Assembly (NCBI GenBank): GCA_029262195.1
Contig: JAJCZX010000030.1
Coordinates: 372,001-436,000 of the forward strand
DNA from: Gemmatimonadota bacterium
GTDB taxonomy: Bacteria; Gemmatimonadota; Gemmatimonadetes; Gemmatimonadales; GWC2-71-9
Direction of reading: 5' to 3'
Length of the DNA stretch: 64,000 nt
Shown here: positions 35,458 through 46,000 of the stretch, one piece after another
Layout of the letters: each line of letters begins with the position of its first letter
How positions within the stretch are numbered: the stretch's first letter is position 1
The notes under the pieces: model-generated
The model's database searches: none
What the model was told of the DNA's origin: nothing
The model's input: only the letters and a program-made list of their open reading frames with translations
Translations under genes and position numbers: made by a program

Positions 35458-38400
35458 TTAGTCAGAACTAAGGGCCACAATCGGATCCGAACGCGCTGCG
35501 CGAAAGGCCGGAAGAAAAGTCGAGAAAATTCCCGTAACGAGCAAAACTGCAACGACGCCAACGGTGACAGACCAATCAAGGGCATCAACTTTGAAAAGCA
35601 GATCTTCCAGCCGCGTGGCCACAAAAGCACCCAAAAGCAATCCGAGAAGCAAACCCGCCCCGGTAAGGCCCACTCCTTCACGAAGGAGTAATGCGGCCTG
35701 ATCAGCAGTGCGAGCCCCCAGGGCTGATCGTACAGCGAGTTCCCTGCGGCGGCGAGACACTCGATAACTCAACACACTGTATAGTCCCACCCCCGCTACG
35801 GCCAGCGCGAGTACGCCGAATAGGCTGAAGATGGTCGAACCCATTCGCCACGATCTCGTACGTGAATCAAGAAGATCATCAAAATTCTTCACAATTACAT
35901 ATTGACCGGCCGGGAGTGCCGGCTCAATAGCCGCTCTTAACATACCCCCGACAGCAGCCTCCATCTTGCCAGAGGTTTTCACAAGAATTGCAGGGGGGAA
36001 TCGCAAACTCACAGGACCCTGAACTCTATCGGGGCGTTGCACCGCTGGCACATAAACGAGCAGTGTAGGTTCGCCGCTGACGTTGGCCTGTCTCGTGTCT
36101 TCAACAACGCCAACAATCTCAGTGCATCCTCGATCACCGACCTCAATACATTGCCCAATGGCACCATTTTCACCCCATACCAGGCGCTCAAAACGCTCGC
36201 TCACCAGGGCAACTGGAGCGCCCGAGGCGTTATCGGAATCCACGAACAAACGGCCGCTCACGGCATCCAGTCCCGCGGCTCGGAAAAAACCAGCGTCGAC
36301 GGGATTCACGTAAACGCTCTCGGTCAATGCATCGAACTCCTCGCTTCTCCCGGGCACCTCCAGCGTCGCAGTAAACAAAGAATAGAACGGGACCAGTACA
36401 CTCAGGCCCGCAGCCGTTACACCGTTGACGTTCCTGGCTCGTTCGACGGCGTCTACGTAAGGTTGAACGGAAAAGTCACTATCAGAATCCTCCAAGTCAT
36501 TTGACGAAAAATCGACCCGTACGTCTGTAACGATCTGGGCGACGAGCAGCCCTTTGGTATCAAATCCCAGGTCGACTGCGGCAACCTGCCTGGAGCTCTT
36601 GATGAAAAGGCCAGCCCCGATAAGAAGTACTGCCGAAAACCCGACCTGCACGACGACGAGAAGCGACTGGAAGCCGAACCCTCTGTATCCCAAATTCGCT
36701 GTACCAACTTTGAGAGCTGTAAGGACATCGTAGCGACTCGCCAACCAGGCGGGCGCAATCGAAGATATCAAGCCTGATAAAATGGCGACCAAGAACATGA
36801 AAGCGATCACTGGCCCGGCCAAAACACCGGCAGTGTTCGAGAGCCCGGGCAACAGATAGGTGTAAAGAGCATTGCCCGCTACAAATGCGGCCCCAAGCGC
36901 CAATATCGCACCCAAGAGACCCAGGGCTATCCCTTCCCCCATCAATTGGAGAACTAATCGCTTTCGAGACACCCCCAGCGCCAGCCTCACCCCTATTTCC
37001 CTGCGTCTTGACTCAGCCCGAGACAGGAGAAGACTTGCAACGTTCGAACACGCGATGAGTAATACGGCAAGGGCCACCCCCGCCAGCCATAACGTTACAG
37101 ATGCCTCATCGCTCCTTCGCGGCCCTCGCGCCGCGATCAATGAGCTCAACATTATCTTTGCCGTCGCAGGCTCGTACCAGGATAAATCGGCCCGCGCAGC
37201 GCGATGCCGGGCGGTCGCGGCATCGGTGACGGCGACAATATTAGAACCTGGGCTTAGCCGCAAAATGCCCGACGAAAAATATGCGCCACGACTCGAACGC
37301 CAACCAGGAGGGTAAAGACCATCTCCCGCAACGTCCAACGGCAACCAAACGTCAACCCTGGCAATATCAACGCCGCGGAAACCCGGCGGCGTAACCCCCA
37401 CAACACGGTAGTTCCTTTCGGCCAACCGTATCGTCTGCCCGAGCACGGACGTGTCCGCACCGAACTGCCTTTTCCAGAACCCGTCACTAATCACTGCTAC
37501 GGGGTCAGCCACCTCGGCACCACCGAGGCTCCCAAAAAGATTGCCCAGACCGGGGATGGTACCGAGTAACGGAAAAAAATCTTTGCTTACCAATTGCGTA
37601 TTCACGATCTGGCCGGTGTTCCCCATAGCAAACCGTTGTGCGCCAGTGTATACCGCAGCAGCGACCACACCGTCCAAGCCGTCAAAATCTCGGACGTCCG
37701 CGTGGTTAACCCCTGTCACTCGTCGGTTTGTCCCAAATTCGCGCTCAACAAAAATACGTTTTACGCCGTCGGGATTTACGATATGAGGTGGAGGAGATAG
37801 GAAAATCTGGCCGAGTGCCCCGAACATTACTCCGTTGAGTCCGACACCGAGACTTAAAGTGAGAGCCACTCCCACGGCGAACCCGGGGTTACGGCTGATG
37901 CCGCGGAACGAGTCTCGTGCGTTCTGGCGCAAGAGGTCGTACAAGTAAGAGGCTTTCGAAGTCAAAGAGACGAGGTCAACATTCATAGCTCTAAGTCGCT
38001 TTGTGAAGGGAGATGGTTCAGTCGGAGGCGCGGAATGGGCAAGAGGATCGACACGGAGCGCATGCCGAAGCGCAGTTAAGAATTTGCTTATCGACAAATG
38101 GCGCCTGCCTGGATTCGCATCCAAGGCGCGTTCAATTGCCCGTTCAAATCCTACCGGTAGGTCAGGGCGAAAGCTCCGAAGAGATACTGGTCGCTCAAGA
38201 AACTTCTTTTTGATCAGACGCTGCGTTGTGTCCGCCTCAACGGGAGGCCTCCCGGCAAGCATTTCGAATACAACACAGGCAAGACTGTATTGATCGCCGC
38301 GGTGGTCAGCACTGGAGTCACCGACCGATTGCTCCGGACTAGAGTATAGCGGCGTACCACACCCCGATGTTTCATCGGCGGCGAGATGCAAACGGCGGGA

Positions 38401-39102
38401 ATTAAGAGCCAATCCGAAATCGGTGAGCACCGCTACTCCCCGGTGGATAAGAATATTTTCAGGCTTAATATCCCGATGGACCACGCCCTTCTCATGAGCT
38501 AATTCCAACGCGGAAGTAACTTGCGAAAGCACGGACATCAAGCGTTCGATGGTCATCGAACCACGAGTCTCCAGCCAGTCCCGGAGCGATCCACCCTCCA
38601 CCAGTGGCGTGACGCAATAAGCGAACAAGTCGGTAGAGCCCGAGTCCAAAACCGGAAGAATGTGAGGATGCTGAAGACTTGCCATCGTGCGGGTTTCTTT
38701 GGCGAAAAGTCGAGTGGCATCCGAACCCCCGGTAGCGTTGACTATCTTGATCGCCACTTGTCTGCCGTACTTCAAATCCCTCGCGGCATAAACCGTTCCC
38801 GAAGCACCTTCACCAACAACCTTATCGATTGAGTACCGGCCCGACAGGTTTTTCCTGATCTCTTCTTCAAAAAACGGGGAGGAGCGATCCTGTTCGATTT
38901 CAAACAGCTCGTCAAAGGTCAGTCCGAGTCCTTGAAGAAGTTTCTCCCGGGTAAGTGGAGACGGAAATGGGACCTTTCCATTGATGAGATCAGAGAAATG
39001 TCCCTTGGCCAACCCAAACCGCAACGCCCAATGATTCTGGCTAAGGTTTGACCGAACCACTCGGTCGCGGAGAGCGGGGAGGCGAAGGCGGGCTCTATTC
39101 AT
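35458..39102 (-). CDS. HTH - Ser/Thr kinase - ADOP/MacB-type ABC permease fusion
   Basis: 1214 aa in one frame. Residues 1-65 look like an XRE helix-turn-helix (SQNHWALRFGLAKGHFSDLI, LLQGLGLTFDELF). Residues 88-350 are an intact kinase: GEGASGTV, Lys119 in VAIK, HRDIKPEN (209-216), DFG (228-230). From about 400 on comes a duplicated permease with MacB-like periplasmic domains and FtsX-type helices (FAVGVALTLSLGVGLNGVMF; LWLAGVALAVLLIACSNVASLLL with SRRREIGVRLALGVSRKRL; ending with RRRRELAVRSALGAR). That is the ADOP layout, with HTH-kinase in place of its usual prefix domain. No ATPase partner gene is adjacent. Inference: a membrane complex that senses a signal and phosphorylates cytosolic targets or DNA-bound partners. 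Confidence 0.88.
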   Translation of the reverse strand: MNRARLRLPALRDRVVRSNLSQNHWALRFGLAKGHFSDLINGKVPFPSPLTREKLLQGLGLTFDELFEIEQDRSSPFFEEEIRKNLSGRYSIDKVVGEGASGTVYAARDLKYGRQVAIKIVNATGGSDATRLFAKETRTMASLQHPHILPVLDSGSTDLFAYCVTPLVEGGSLRDWLETRGSMTIERLMSVLSQVTSALELAHEKGVVHRDIKPENILIHRGVAVLTDFGLALNSRRLHLAADETSGCGTPLYSSPEQSVGDSSADHRGDQYSLACVVFEMLAGRPPVEADTTQRLIKKKFLERPVSLRSFRPDLPVGFERAIERALDANPGRRHLSISKFLTALRHALRVDPLAHSAPPTEPSPFTKRLRAMNVDLVSLTSKASYLYDLLRQNARDSFRGISRNPGFAVGVALTLSLGVGLNGVMFGALGQIFLSPPPHIVNPDGVKRIFVEREFGTNRRVTGVNHADVRDFDGLDGVVAAAVYTGAQRFAMGNTGQIVNTQLVSKDFFPLLGTIPGLGNLFGSLGGAEVADPVAVISDGFWKRQFGADTSVLGQTIRLAERNYRVVGVTPPGFRGVDIARVDVWLPLDVAGDGLYPPGWRSSRGAYFSSGILRLSPGSNIVAVTDAATARHRAARADLSWYEPATAKIMLSSLIAARGPRRSDEASVTLWLAGVALAVLLIACSNVASLLLSRAESRRREIGVRLALGVSRKRLVLQLMGEGIALGLLGAILALGAAFVAGNALYTYLLPGLSNTAGVLAGPVIAFMFLVAILSGLISSIAPAWLASRYDVLTALKVGTANLGYRGFGFQSLLVVVQVGFSAVLLIGAGLFIKSSRQVAAVDLGFDTKGLLVAQIVTDVRVDFSSNDLEDSDSDFSVQPYVDAVERARNVNGVTAAGLSVLVPFYSLFTATLEVPGRSEEFDALTESVYVNPVDAGFFRAAGLDAVSGRLFVDSDNASGAPVALVSERFERLVWGENGAIGQCIEVGDRGCTEIVGVVEDTRQANVSGEPTLLVYVPAVQRPDRVQGPVSLRFPPAILVKTSGKMEAAVGGMLRAAIEPALPAGQYVIVKNFDDLLDSRTRSWRMGSTIFSLFGVLALAVAGVGLYSVLSYRVSRRRRELAVRSALGARTADQAALLLREGVGLTGAGLLLGLLLGAFVATRLEDLLFKVDALDWSVTVGVVAVLLVTGIFSTFLPAFRAARSDPIVALSSD

Positions 39103-39524
39103 GATCTGGAACCTATTACAGAATCGGCGCGCTGATGTTGCAAAGCTAGGCTAAAAAGCGTTCGTCCACGTTCGTCAGTTGCATTAAGTTGTTGGGAGTC
39201 AACGATTTGAGCTCTCGGCTGGAGACCGGAAACGAAGAATCCACAATCCCGCGCTGTCGGACTTATTTCGTCCGCTGACTGCAGAGAATGTTAATTCTTT
39301 GCTACCGACTCTTAGGACATAGGCACCTGAACCCCATTCTTAGATCACAAACAGTGGGATACGACAAAACGTAGCATTAACGCGGTGTTCTGGGCATTGG
39401 CGTCGTATCTCGAAAGGGCCTTTTAAGCCTCAAGTAGCACGAAACTCACAACATAACTCACAGCATGTTCCTCGTTTCGGCTCCGGAGCATAGTTGTTTC
39501 CTGGGCCAATTCTGGACCGCGAAA
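39103..39524. other. Intergenic region upstream of the kinase-permease fusion
   Basis: 422 nt without a convincing gene. It contains the right copy of the imperfect direct repeat (39432-39467) and a short tandem GTTCGTC motif near 39160-39178. The promoter of the fusion gene should lie in its left part. Confidence 0.5.
39432..39467 (+). repeat. Imperfect direct repeat, right copy
   Basis: 36 nt beginning AAGTAGCACGAAACTCAC, same orientation as 35341-35378. It lies about 60 nt beyond the stop of the large NTPase gene. Confidence 0.6.
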
Positions 39525-42500
39525 TTATCCGACACCGAGCAACGCCAAACGCGGCCGCCAATAAAGCTGGGCCGAGCCGAGCTCCTCTCGACTCAAGGAC
39601 CGAACCGTGACCCCGTTCCACACTTTCACCCTGGAAGCATCACGGACCCCTTTGTCGGGGTCGAAGTCTTCCGGTAGACCATCTCGTACCAATTCCCAGC
39701 CGTCCTGGACATTCATATTCAGGGCCACCAACTCCTCGCTCGACGGCAACGTCCATCGCGGGGGCCTCCATGCTCGGTCAACTATCGTGCTCCATGTGAT
39801 TGGTTCCTGCGGCATGGTAGGCAATGCGAAACCGTTCTTTTCGTCAAGAACCCACACTACGCCCTGAGTGTCATAGCGAAATCCATGAAATCGGCCATAC
39901 CAAGTTAAGATCTCCTGAGGGAAAAAGTGTAAACCTTCCCTCATTCTGGAGACCCTACTAAGCCATATATCAAGTTGGTCGCTAAGTTCACTCGGTCTCT
40001 CAGGCCACGCACGATGTAAGTTTGAGCGCAGGCATACCGCGCCAAATAGGTCCAAGTCGTCGTTGACGATGTTGTCGACTATGTGGGACGCGAATTTGAT
40101 TGAATCACTCGCTGAGTGGCGCTCACACCAGCGTGACCAACGCAAGGCGCAACGCTCCACACCTAATCCCGACGCAACCGTTTTCATCCATTTCCACAAA
40201 GTTTCAGTACCGTCGGGGCCCCAGCCCTCGGTTGACGCAAGGAGAACGTCCCAGGCAGCGATTCCGTGTCCCTTCCCCCATCGGAAAAATTCCTCACTGT
40301 TACGTAGTCGAACGCAGTGAACCGCTACAGCAACGTCCTGGGTGCGTCCGCTAGTTTGTACGTCATCCGCCAGTCGATTTCGCAGTTGTTCGCTGTGATC
40401 ATATAGTCTGTTGATCGGCTCTGCGAAGGCTAGTGTCACGTCGGGGCTCACTTTGGTGGCAACGGTGCAAAGGTTCTGCGCGATGGACCAAGCGGACTCT
40501 TCGTGACCAGATAGTTGCGAAAGGGCGGTGGGGGTCAAGAGGGAGCTGATGGTTTTCGCAAGTCGTGTAGTGGGCATATCTGCGCTACTGATTAGCCAAG
40601 ATATGAGGCTCGCATCTAGGGCGGAGTCCAAAATATTAACGGACCCAGCATCACCTAGGGCATCAATCATCTCCAGAATCGTACCAGATTCTTGGCTCTT
40701 TAATCTTCGGGAATCGAGCACATTGTAGAAGTACACAGCGGCCGTACCGTCCGCCACAAATGCATCCTGCCATTCATAGGCTCCCGACAATCCACCCAAC
40801 CGCCGCATAATGCGCGTCGCCCCACACGCCCGGAGGAGTTGATCACACTGACCAAGCGACAACAGACCGCCTAACCACCCCATGACTGTCGGTGCGTCGA
40901 GAGTGCTTTGCGTCTCAAAACGTCCTTTCCATGACAGAATGCCAAGCCACTCTACAAGTTGCTCTACGGTGATATCGGTGACAGCCTCAAGGGCCTTCTT
41001 CAACTCGTCGATGGTGGCTCCGTTTTCTACCAGGCCGCGCATTCGCTCAAGTTGGGTCGCTGCATCTCCGACAGATGACTTGAAGTCGAGAGGCAACGTG
41101 TCCTGCACGGCGTTGACGTGCCGGCGAACAGCCCCAAGAATTAGATCGCCCTGCGTGGATTCGAGGTTTCTATTGTTGTGGTAGATTGCGCTAAGCAAGT
41201 AAGACGAAAATTCGTCTTGTTTCCCCAACCAACTCCCAACGAACAGATTATCGATCTCGTGTGCGTCCGCATCATCGAACCAACATCGAAGTAAGGCACG
41301 GGCTTCGCTGGGCGTCCACAGTGCGCGATTGACTCGTTGATCCAAAGGCCCCAGTGGCATGTCGGTCAAACTCCGGCCGACCAATACGTAACGGAATCCA
41401 GAGGGAGGATCAGCCTGAAGAAATGATCGCACAACGCTGCGAGCATCTCGACGGGAGGTCAAGTCGTCAAACAGAAATACACATTTTGAAGGTGAGTCTT
41501 TCGCATGGGTTCTGAACGCATCAGCGAATGCGTCCAGCGCAAGGGGGGGGTTCTTGAATCGTAGCGGACATATGTGCTTAAGGAACTCGTCGTCGAACTG
41601 ACCAACCTGTGAGTCCGTGCCGGATTCGAACGTTCGTATAAGCACGTCTAAAGCTGGCCCAGCGACCTCAACCACCACTCGTCCCTGTTCAGCAAGATAC
41701 TCCGCGATGGTGGTTGCGAATTGTGTTTTTCCTGAGCCTGGCGGACCATCAACGGCAACCACCGTGCCCGAGGGATCTCTGGAATTTGTTTCAAAAATGT
41801 CATTTGGTATCCGCTGTCGGAGGATCTCACGTATCGGTTCGAATCGGGCAGCTAATTGTGGGAGCGGGCGCCGTTCGCTCTCAGCTTGGGCTGCAAAGAA
41901 ATAGCCCGATGCAAGCAGGCGGGAGGCTTTGTTTCGATTGAGAGTGTAAATGGCCCCCGCGGGGGCGTGTTCGGGTGGGTCCGTAATTTCGCCGACAGCC
42001 CCCGAAACGCCGGTAGAGGCACGAGTTCTCTCACTATTCTTAACGTCGTCGGAGAGAAATACTTCAAGAACTACACGGGCCCCAGGCGCACGACTACGTA
42101 CGGCTTCGAATGATTGACGCATAGCGTGGTCGAGGTCACCCCGATTACGGATTACCGCGTGCGGAGCGGTGATCCAAAACACCGGCATATGGTCCTGAAA
42201 CTGATTCAATAAGGAAAGCAACTTCCAACGGACATCTAGCCCCCCCTCGCTCGTGTCGCGCCACAGCCGTTGGAGAGACTCTTGGATACGTTCAGGGATA
42301 TCACCGGGTGCTAGATCAAGAAAAACAGTCGGGGCTCCGTCCTTGACCAGTTGCGGGCAGGCGTTGCGTCGCAAATCCATCGGGAGCACCGTTTTTTCTC
42401 CAAAGCTCCTGTCGGCGCGTCGTGAGTTCGACGGGGCCGAAAATTCCGAAGTTAGTTCAGTTCGTGCTAGAAGAGCTTCGCTTCGGAGACGCTCTTTTCC

Positions 42501-42665
42501 GTGTTTTCCGAGCTTCCCTTCTGCAAGGGATTTGAGCAGCACACCGACACCCGCACGGACCTCGCTGTGCCGTTCTAGCCAAATCTCGAGCAGCCATCGA
42601 GCGAGGAAGCCAGCAACGGCAAGGGCCACACCATACAGACCGAGCGGTGACGACAGCGAGGTCAA
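39525..42665 (-). CDS. Membrane-anchored large P-loop NTPase (STAND-like), unknown function
   Basis: 1046 aa from a TTG at 42665 that has GGAGG 6 nt upstream, a convincing non-ATG start. One transmembrane helix lies near the N-terminus (about residues 9-30). Residues 110-210 form an unassigned alpha/beta domain (TVFLDLAPGD, HMPVFWITAPH, ARVVLEVFLSDD). The NTPase core has Walker A GPPGSGKT (307-314), Walker B KCVFLFDD (394-401) and a sensor-like strand RYVLVGRS. A long, mostly helical region follows to about 900. The last 80 residues (PRWTLPSSEELVAL ... RPRLALLGVG) faintly resemble DUF1566 or formylglycine-enzyme-like ends. It lies 368 nt downstream of the larger STAND gene on the same strand. 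No specific family is recognised. Confidence 0.7.
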   Translation of the reverse strand: MTSLSSPLGLYGVALAVAGFLARWLLEIWLERHSEVRAGVGVLLKSLAEGKLGKHGKERLRSEALLARTELTSEFSAPSNSRRADRSFGEKTVLPMDLRRNACPQLVKDGAPTVFLDLAPGDIPERIQESLQRLWRDTSEGGLDVRWKLLSLLNQFQDHMPVFWITAPHAVIRNRGDLDHAMRQSFEAVRSRAPGARVVLEVFLSDDVKNSERTRASTGVSGAVGEITDPPEHAPAGAIYTLNRNKASRLLASGYFFAAQAESERRPLPQLAARFEPIREILRQRIPNDIFETNSRDPSGTVVAVDGPPGSGKTQFATTIAEYLAEQGRVVVEVAGPALDVLIRTFESGTDSQVGQFDDEFLKHICPLRFKNPPLALDAFADAFRTHAKDSPSKCVFLFDDLTSRRDARSVVRSFLQADPPSGFRYVLVGRSLTDMPLGPLDQRVNRALWTPSEARALLRCWFDDADAHEIDNLFVGSWLGKQDEFSSYLLSAIYHNNRNLESTQGDLILGAVRRHVNAVQDTLPLDFKSSVGDAATQLERMRGLVENGATIDELKKALEAVTDITVEQLVEWLGILSWKGRFETQSTLDAPTVMGWLGGLLSLGQCDQLLRACGATRIMRRLGGLSGAYEWQDAFVADGTAAVYFYNVLDSRRLKSQESGTILEMIDALGDAGSVNILDSALDASLISWLISSADMPTTRLAKTISSLLTPTALSQLSGHEESAWSIAQNLCTVATKVSPDVTLAFAEPINRLYDHSEQLRNRLADDVQTSGRTQDVAVAVHCVRLRNSEEFFRWGKGHGIAAWDVLLASTEGWGPDGTETLWKWMKTVASGLGVERCALRWSRWCERHSASDSIKFASHIVDNIVNDDLDLFGAVCLRSNLHRAWPERPSELSDQLDIWLSRVSRMREGLHFFPQEILTWYGRFHGFRYDTQGVVWVLDEKNGFALPTMPQEPITWSTIVDRAWRPPRWTLPSSEELVALNMNVQDGWELVRDGLPEDFDPDKGVRDASRVKVWNGVTVRSLSREELGSAQLYWRPRLALLGVG

Positions 42666-43033
42666 CGGGACCTCCGGTTATGGTTGATCACGTCGTAGCC
42701 GCGCAGGCCACCAAACTTCATCTTGACCCGCTTCTAGGCGAAAGGTTCATGGTTCGCTTTTGGTTCCAATTGGTACCAACTTCACGGTGACAATATTGCT
42801 TATGAAATAACGCGATCGCAAATCGGTTGCAAGCAATTCTCGGAGATCGATGTCACTCTCGCGGTGGCATTGGCGTTGGTGCATTACTCGAAGCTGAGCA
42901 CGGGGCGGGCCGACGTGTCGAGACCCAAACCTCTCCATACTCCGACAAAATCCGAATCAGGCTCCCGAGCGGATTCCAAAACTCCACAGCCCTCAGTCCA
43001 AATCCATCTAAACCTGGGCCGACCCAATCATCA
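42666..43033. other. Gap between the two large NTPase genes
   Basis: 368 nt with no convincing gene. It holds a 20-nt near-palindrome at 42760-42779 (TTGGTTCCAA with TTGGTACCAA, 18 of 20 symmetrical positions) about 95 nt upstream of the TTG start of the membrane NTPase, a possible operator. Confidence 0.45.
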
Positions 43034-46000
43034 CTAGATCTGAATCGGCTGGTATCGAACTCGCTGTCCAGCGTGTACCATGTGCATGTCGACACCGTAC
43101 TTCGTAAGCGCGGTTTTCGCTTTTTCCTGCTCCAGCGAATCCATCTGCGAAATACTTATTATCTTTTGGGATTCGATTTGATTCCACGACCATCCCATCT
43201 TGATTCCGGATTCGCCGCTTACCCACCATCTTTCTTTGATGGGGCTTGAACCGGAGCTTCCAACACCAGCCACAACGACCCAACAATGGGCATCCTTGTC
43301 GTCTGAAAATTCTTTCCACTTTTCCCTATAGTACTCATCCCAAGGGGGAGGTCCCACATCCTTCAGGTGCTTCTGCCAGCTGGTGAGTATCCTAACCTCG
43401 CAATTCGTTACACCTCGAACGAGACGTAGAAGAGCGAGATCTTCAGCCGTAAAATACGGATCGTGAATAAGCAATCGGTCACGGCAGTTGGGCAGCCAAT
43501 TCACAATGAATTCTTCAGCTTCCCTACGGGAATTGGCCCCGAGCACCACACTCGATCTTAGCCCGTTCGACAATTTGTCTAAGGCTTCCCGATCGGCAAT
43601 TCCAGTCGAAGCGCCTCGGCGGCTGACAGCCCTCTCAACGAGCTCTGCGACGTTCAAAACAGCTGCGCACAACGGCACTAGGTGAGCACTCGCTGTGTCG
43701 CTCTGCTTGTACTTGGCTACAATACTTTCTATGGCGAACGAATAAACCGGATGGGCCTCGGTCAAATCTACACCCTTGCACCGTGCCAAGATCGGCAAAA
43801 CCCCGGCCGTATTGATCGCCCCAGCCCTCCCTTCGATCAGGCTGCCCGTGAGGTTTCCAGCAGCGTCCGCCAAGTACTCAAAATCGGTTGGCGCCGCAGG
43901 TGCCGCTTGGGTGGCCTTAAGCCATTTTTTCCCTTGCTCGACGGATGCCTTCCTTTTCTCTGACGCACGTATGGGGTCATCGTCAGTATCAGAAGCCATC
44001 TTCCTCGCAAGCCCCGGATCGATCTCATACGCGAGGTTCACCGCCCGTTCCCTGGCATTCTTAGCCGACCAATAATCCAGTCCTCTGCTTAGGTGTAAGG
44101 CCTTCTCTACGTATTTAGACGCTCGAGTTTTCTTGTACTTGGAAAGGAAATCAGCAATGTCAAGCAATCTCTCCGTCTTGTCGCTTTCGACGGAAATTGC
44201 CTCAACCAATCCATCGATTTCGTCGAACAGCTCTAGGTCACCTGCACACTTGAACATCTGTGCGAGTTGCGTCAACACGAATGCCCGGTCAGCCAAATTC
44301 GGGATATCGCGCCCGCGATCAAGAAGATCAGACGGAATCGAGCCAAGGTGTTGTGAACGAATCGTCTTCAACCAGCCTTCGCAAAGTACGAGATACCCCT
44401 CGTGTTTAATGAAGTCAGGGTTTGGCAGCTTAGCTTGGATGATTTTGCGAAGCGATGACTCTATTCGCTCCTTTTGCGTCGAATTCAGTTCAGATTTGCG
44501 ACCGCCAATGTTGCGACCAACCGAAGCTACTAGGTTGTACAGCTGGCTGTCCTCATAAGTGTAATCGGCGAGATCAACCATCTCGAGTGCCCAATCGTAA
44601 CTCTGTGGGCGAGCTCTCTTGAGATCTACCTCCGAAGCATATGGCAGTGGTGCATTCGTCGTAATGAAATGATGGATACGCGCGATCGCCGATTCCCGTG
44701 CGGGGTATTCCAGTTCTTCAATGCAGTCACGGGCTATTCCACGATGCCACCGAAACAAGGCGGGTGCCGCGATTATCAGGCATCTCTGATAAGTTGCGGA
44801 GTCCAATTCCTTCAAACCGTCGAGAAGAGGGTGGAGCCGATTCTGGACATAAACATTTCCTTTATCCGGATTGACTCCTCCCTGGAGCCTAGTAGACAAA
44901 TCAGTCCAGAGACCGACCTGATCTACCAAGGAGACCGCAGGGTTTTCGATGAGCGCTATCAACCGTTCCTCAAGGACACCATCCCAAACATTCGTGCGCA
45001 TCATGCCAACCGCTGCCGCCACTGCAAGGTCCGCCGAGATGCGGATTGTGCGCGGACCCATTCCCCCCGCTGGAGATTGAGTCTTGAACTGGGCTACCTC
45101 CATCAAAAAGGCTTCCCCGAACCGCCTGTCGCCTTCGCATAACGCACTTACGGCAGCGAACCCAAAATCAAGTTTCGACCAAGGATTGACGATCGCGGCC
45201 CATTCGGCTTTCGCTTTTTCCACGTGGGGAAGGAATTTTTCCGATATTGGGGCATCGTACACCCGCAGCACATAACTTACGAACTGCGCTCGAGCCAACG
45301 ACCGATGTTCCAGGGCCACAATGATTTCGACCAAATGAGCCATTCGGCCCAGTTGGGAGGATTTGTCGAGTTGGTTCGTGTCCTCATATACCAAACGATC
45401 GACAGCAGTGGCGATGGCGCTCGATTTCACCGCTCGATCCCGAATCGAATCAATTGCTTCGAAGATTACCGACCACGACACGCGGGCCCATTTCTGATCT
45501 AGGTGGATTTCAATGATCTCATGGACCAACTCATCGCGCCGATCACGGGTGTTAGCCTGTTGTGCAATCTCGACGGAAAGTTCCGGTGACACTTCTGCTA
45601 AAGCGTTGATGATCGGCTTAAGAACTCGGACGTGATCAAATGTTGCGGCAAGCACATCAGTCAAACATCCCCGAAGTTCGGTTTCTACCTCGGATAAACT
45701 AACCCCCAACGGTTCGTCAGGTTTTTGACACCGCGATTTGACTTCGCGTTGGAGGGCAGCGAGGCCGGCAAGCGCCGCCGCCCGATGATTGGCGACCACA
45801 GAGCTTTCGAACACCTCAAGATATGCGGCTATGACACGGTTGTTAGCAACATCTTCATCGACACCGAATTCGGCCTTAGCCAAGAGGTATTCGAGCCGCA
45901 TCACATCTTGCATCGGTCCTATATCCCGAATCGACTCTCTTACCGCGTCAAATCGGGCCACATAATCAAGAATCGCGGTTTTGGGAAGATTGGGTAAGCA

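Noticed and set aside
41617-41904. 95-codon plus-strand frame opposite the membrane NTPase
   Set aside because: Antisense to the Walker A region, with no supporting signal.
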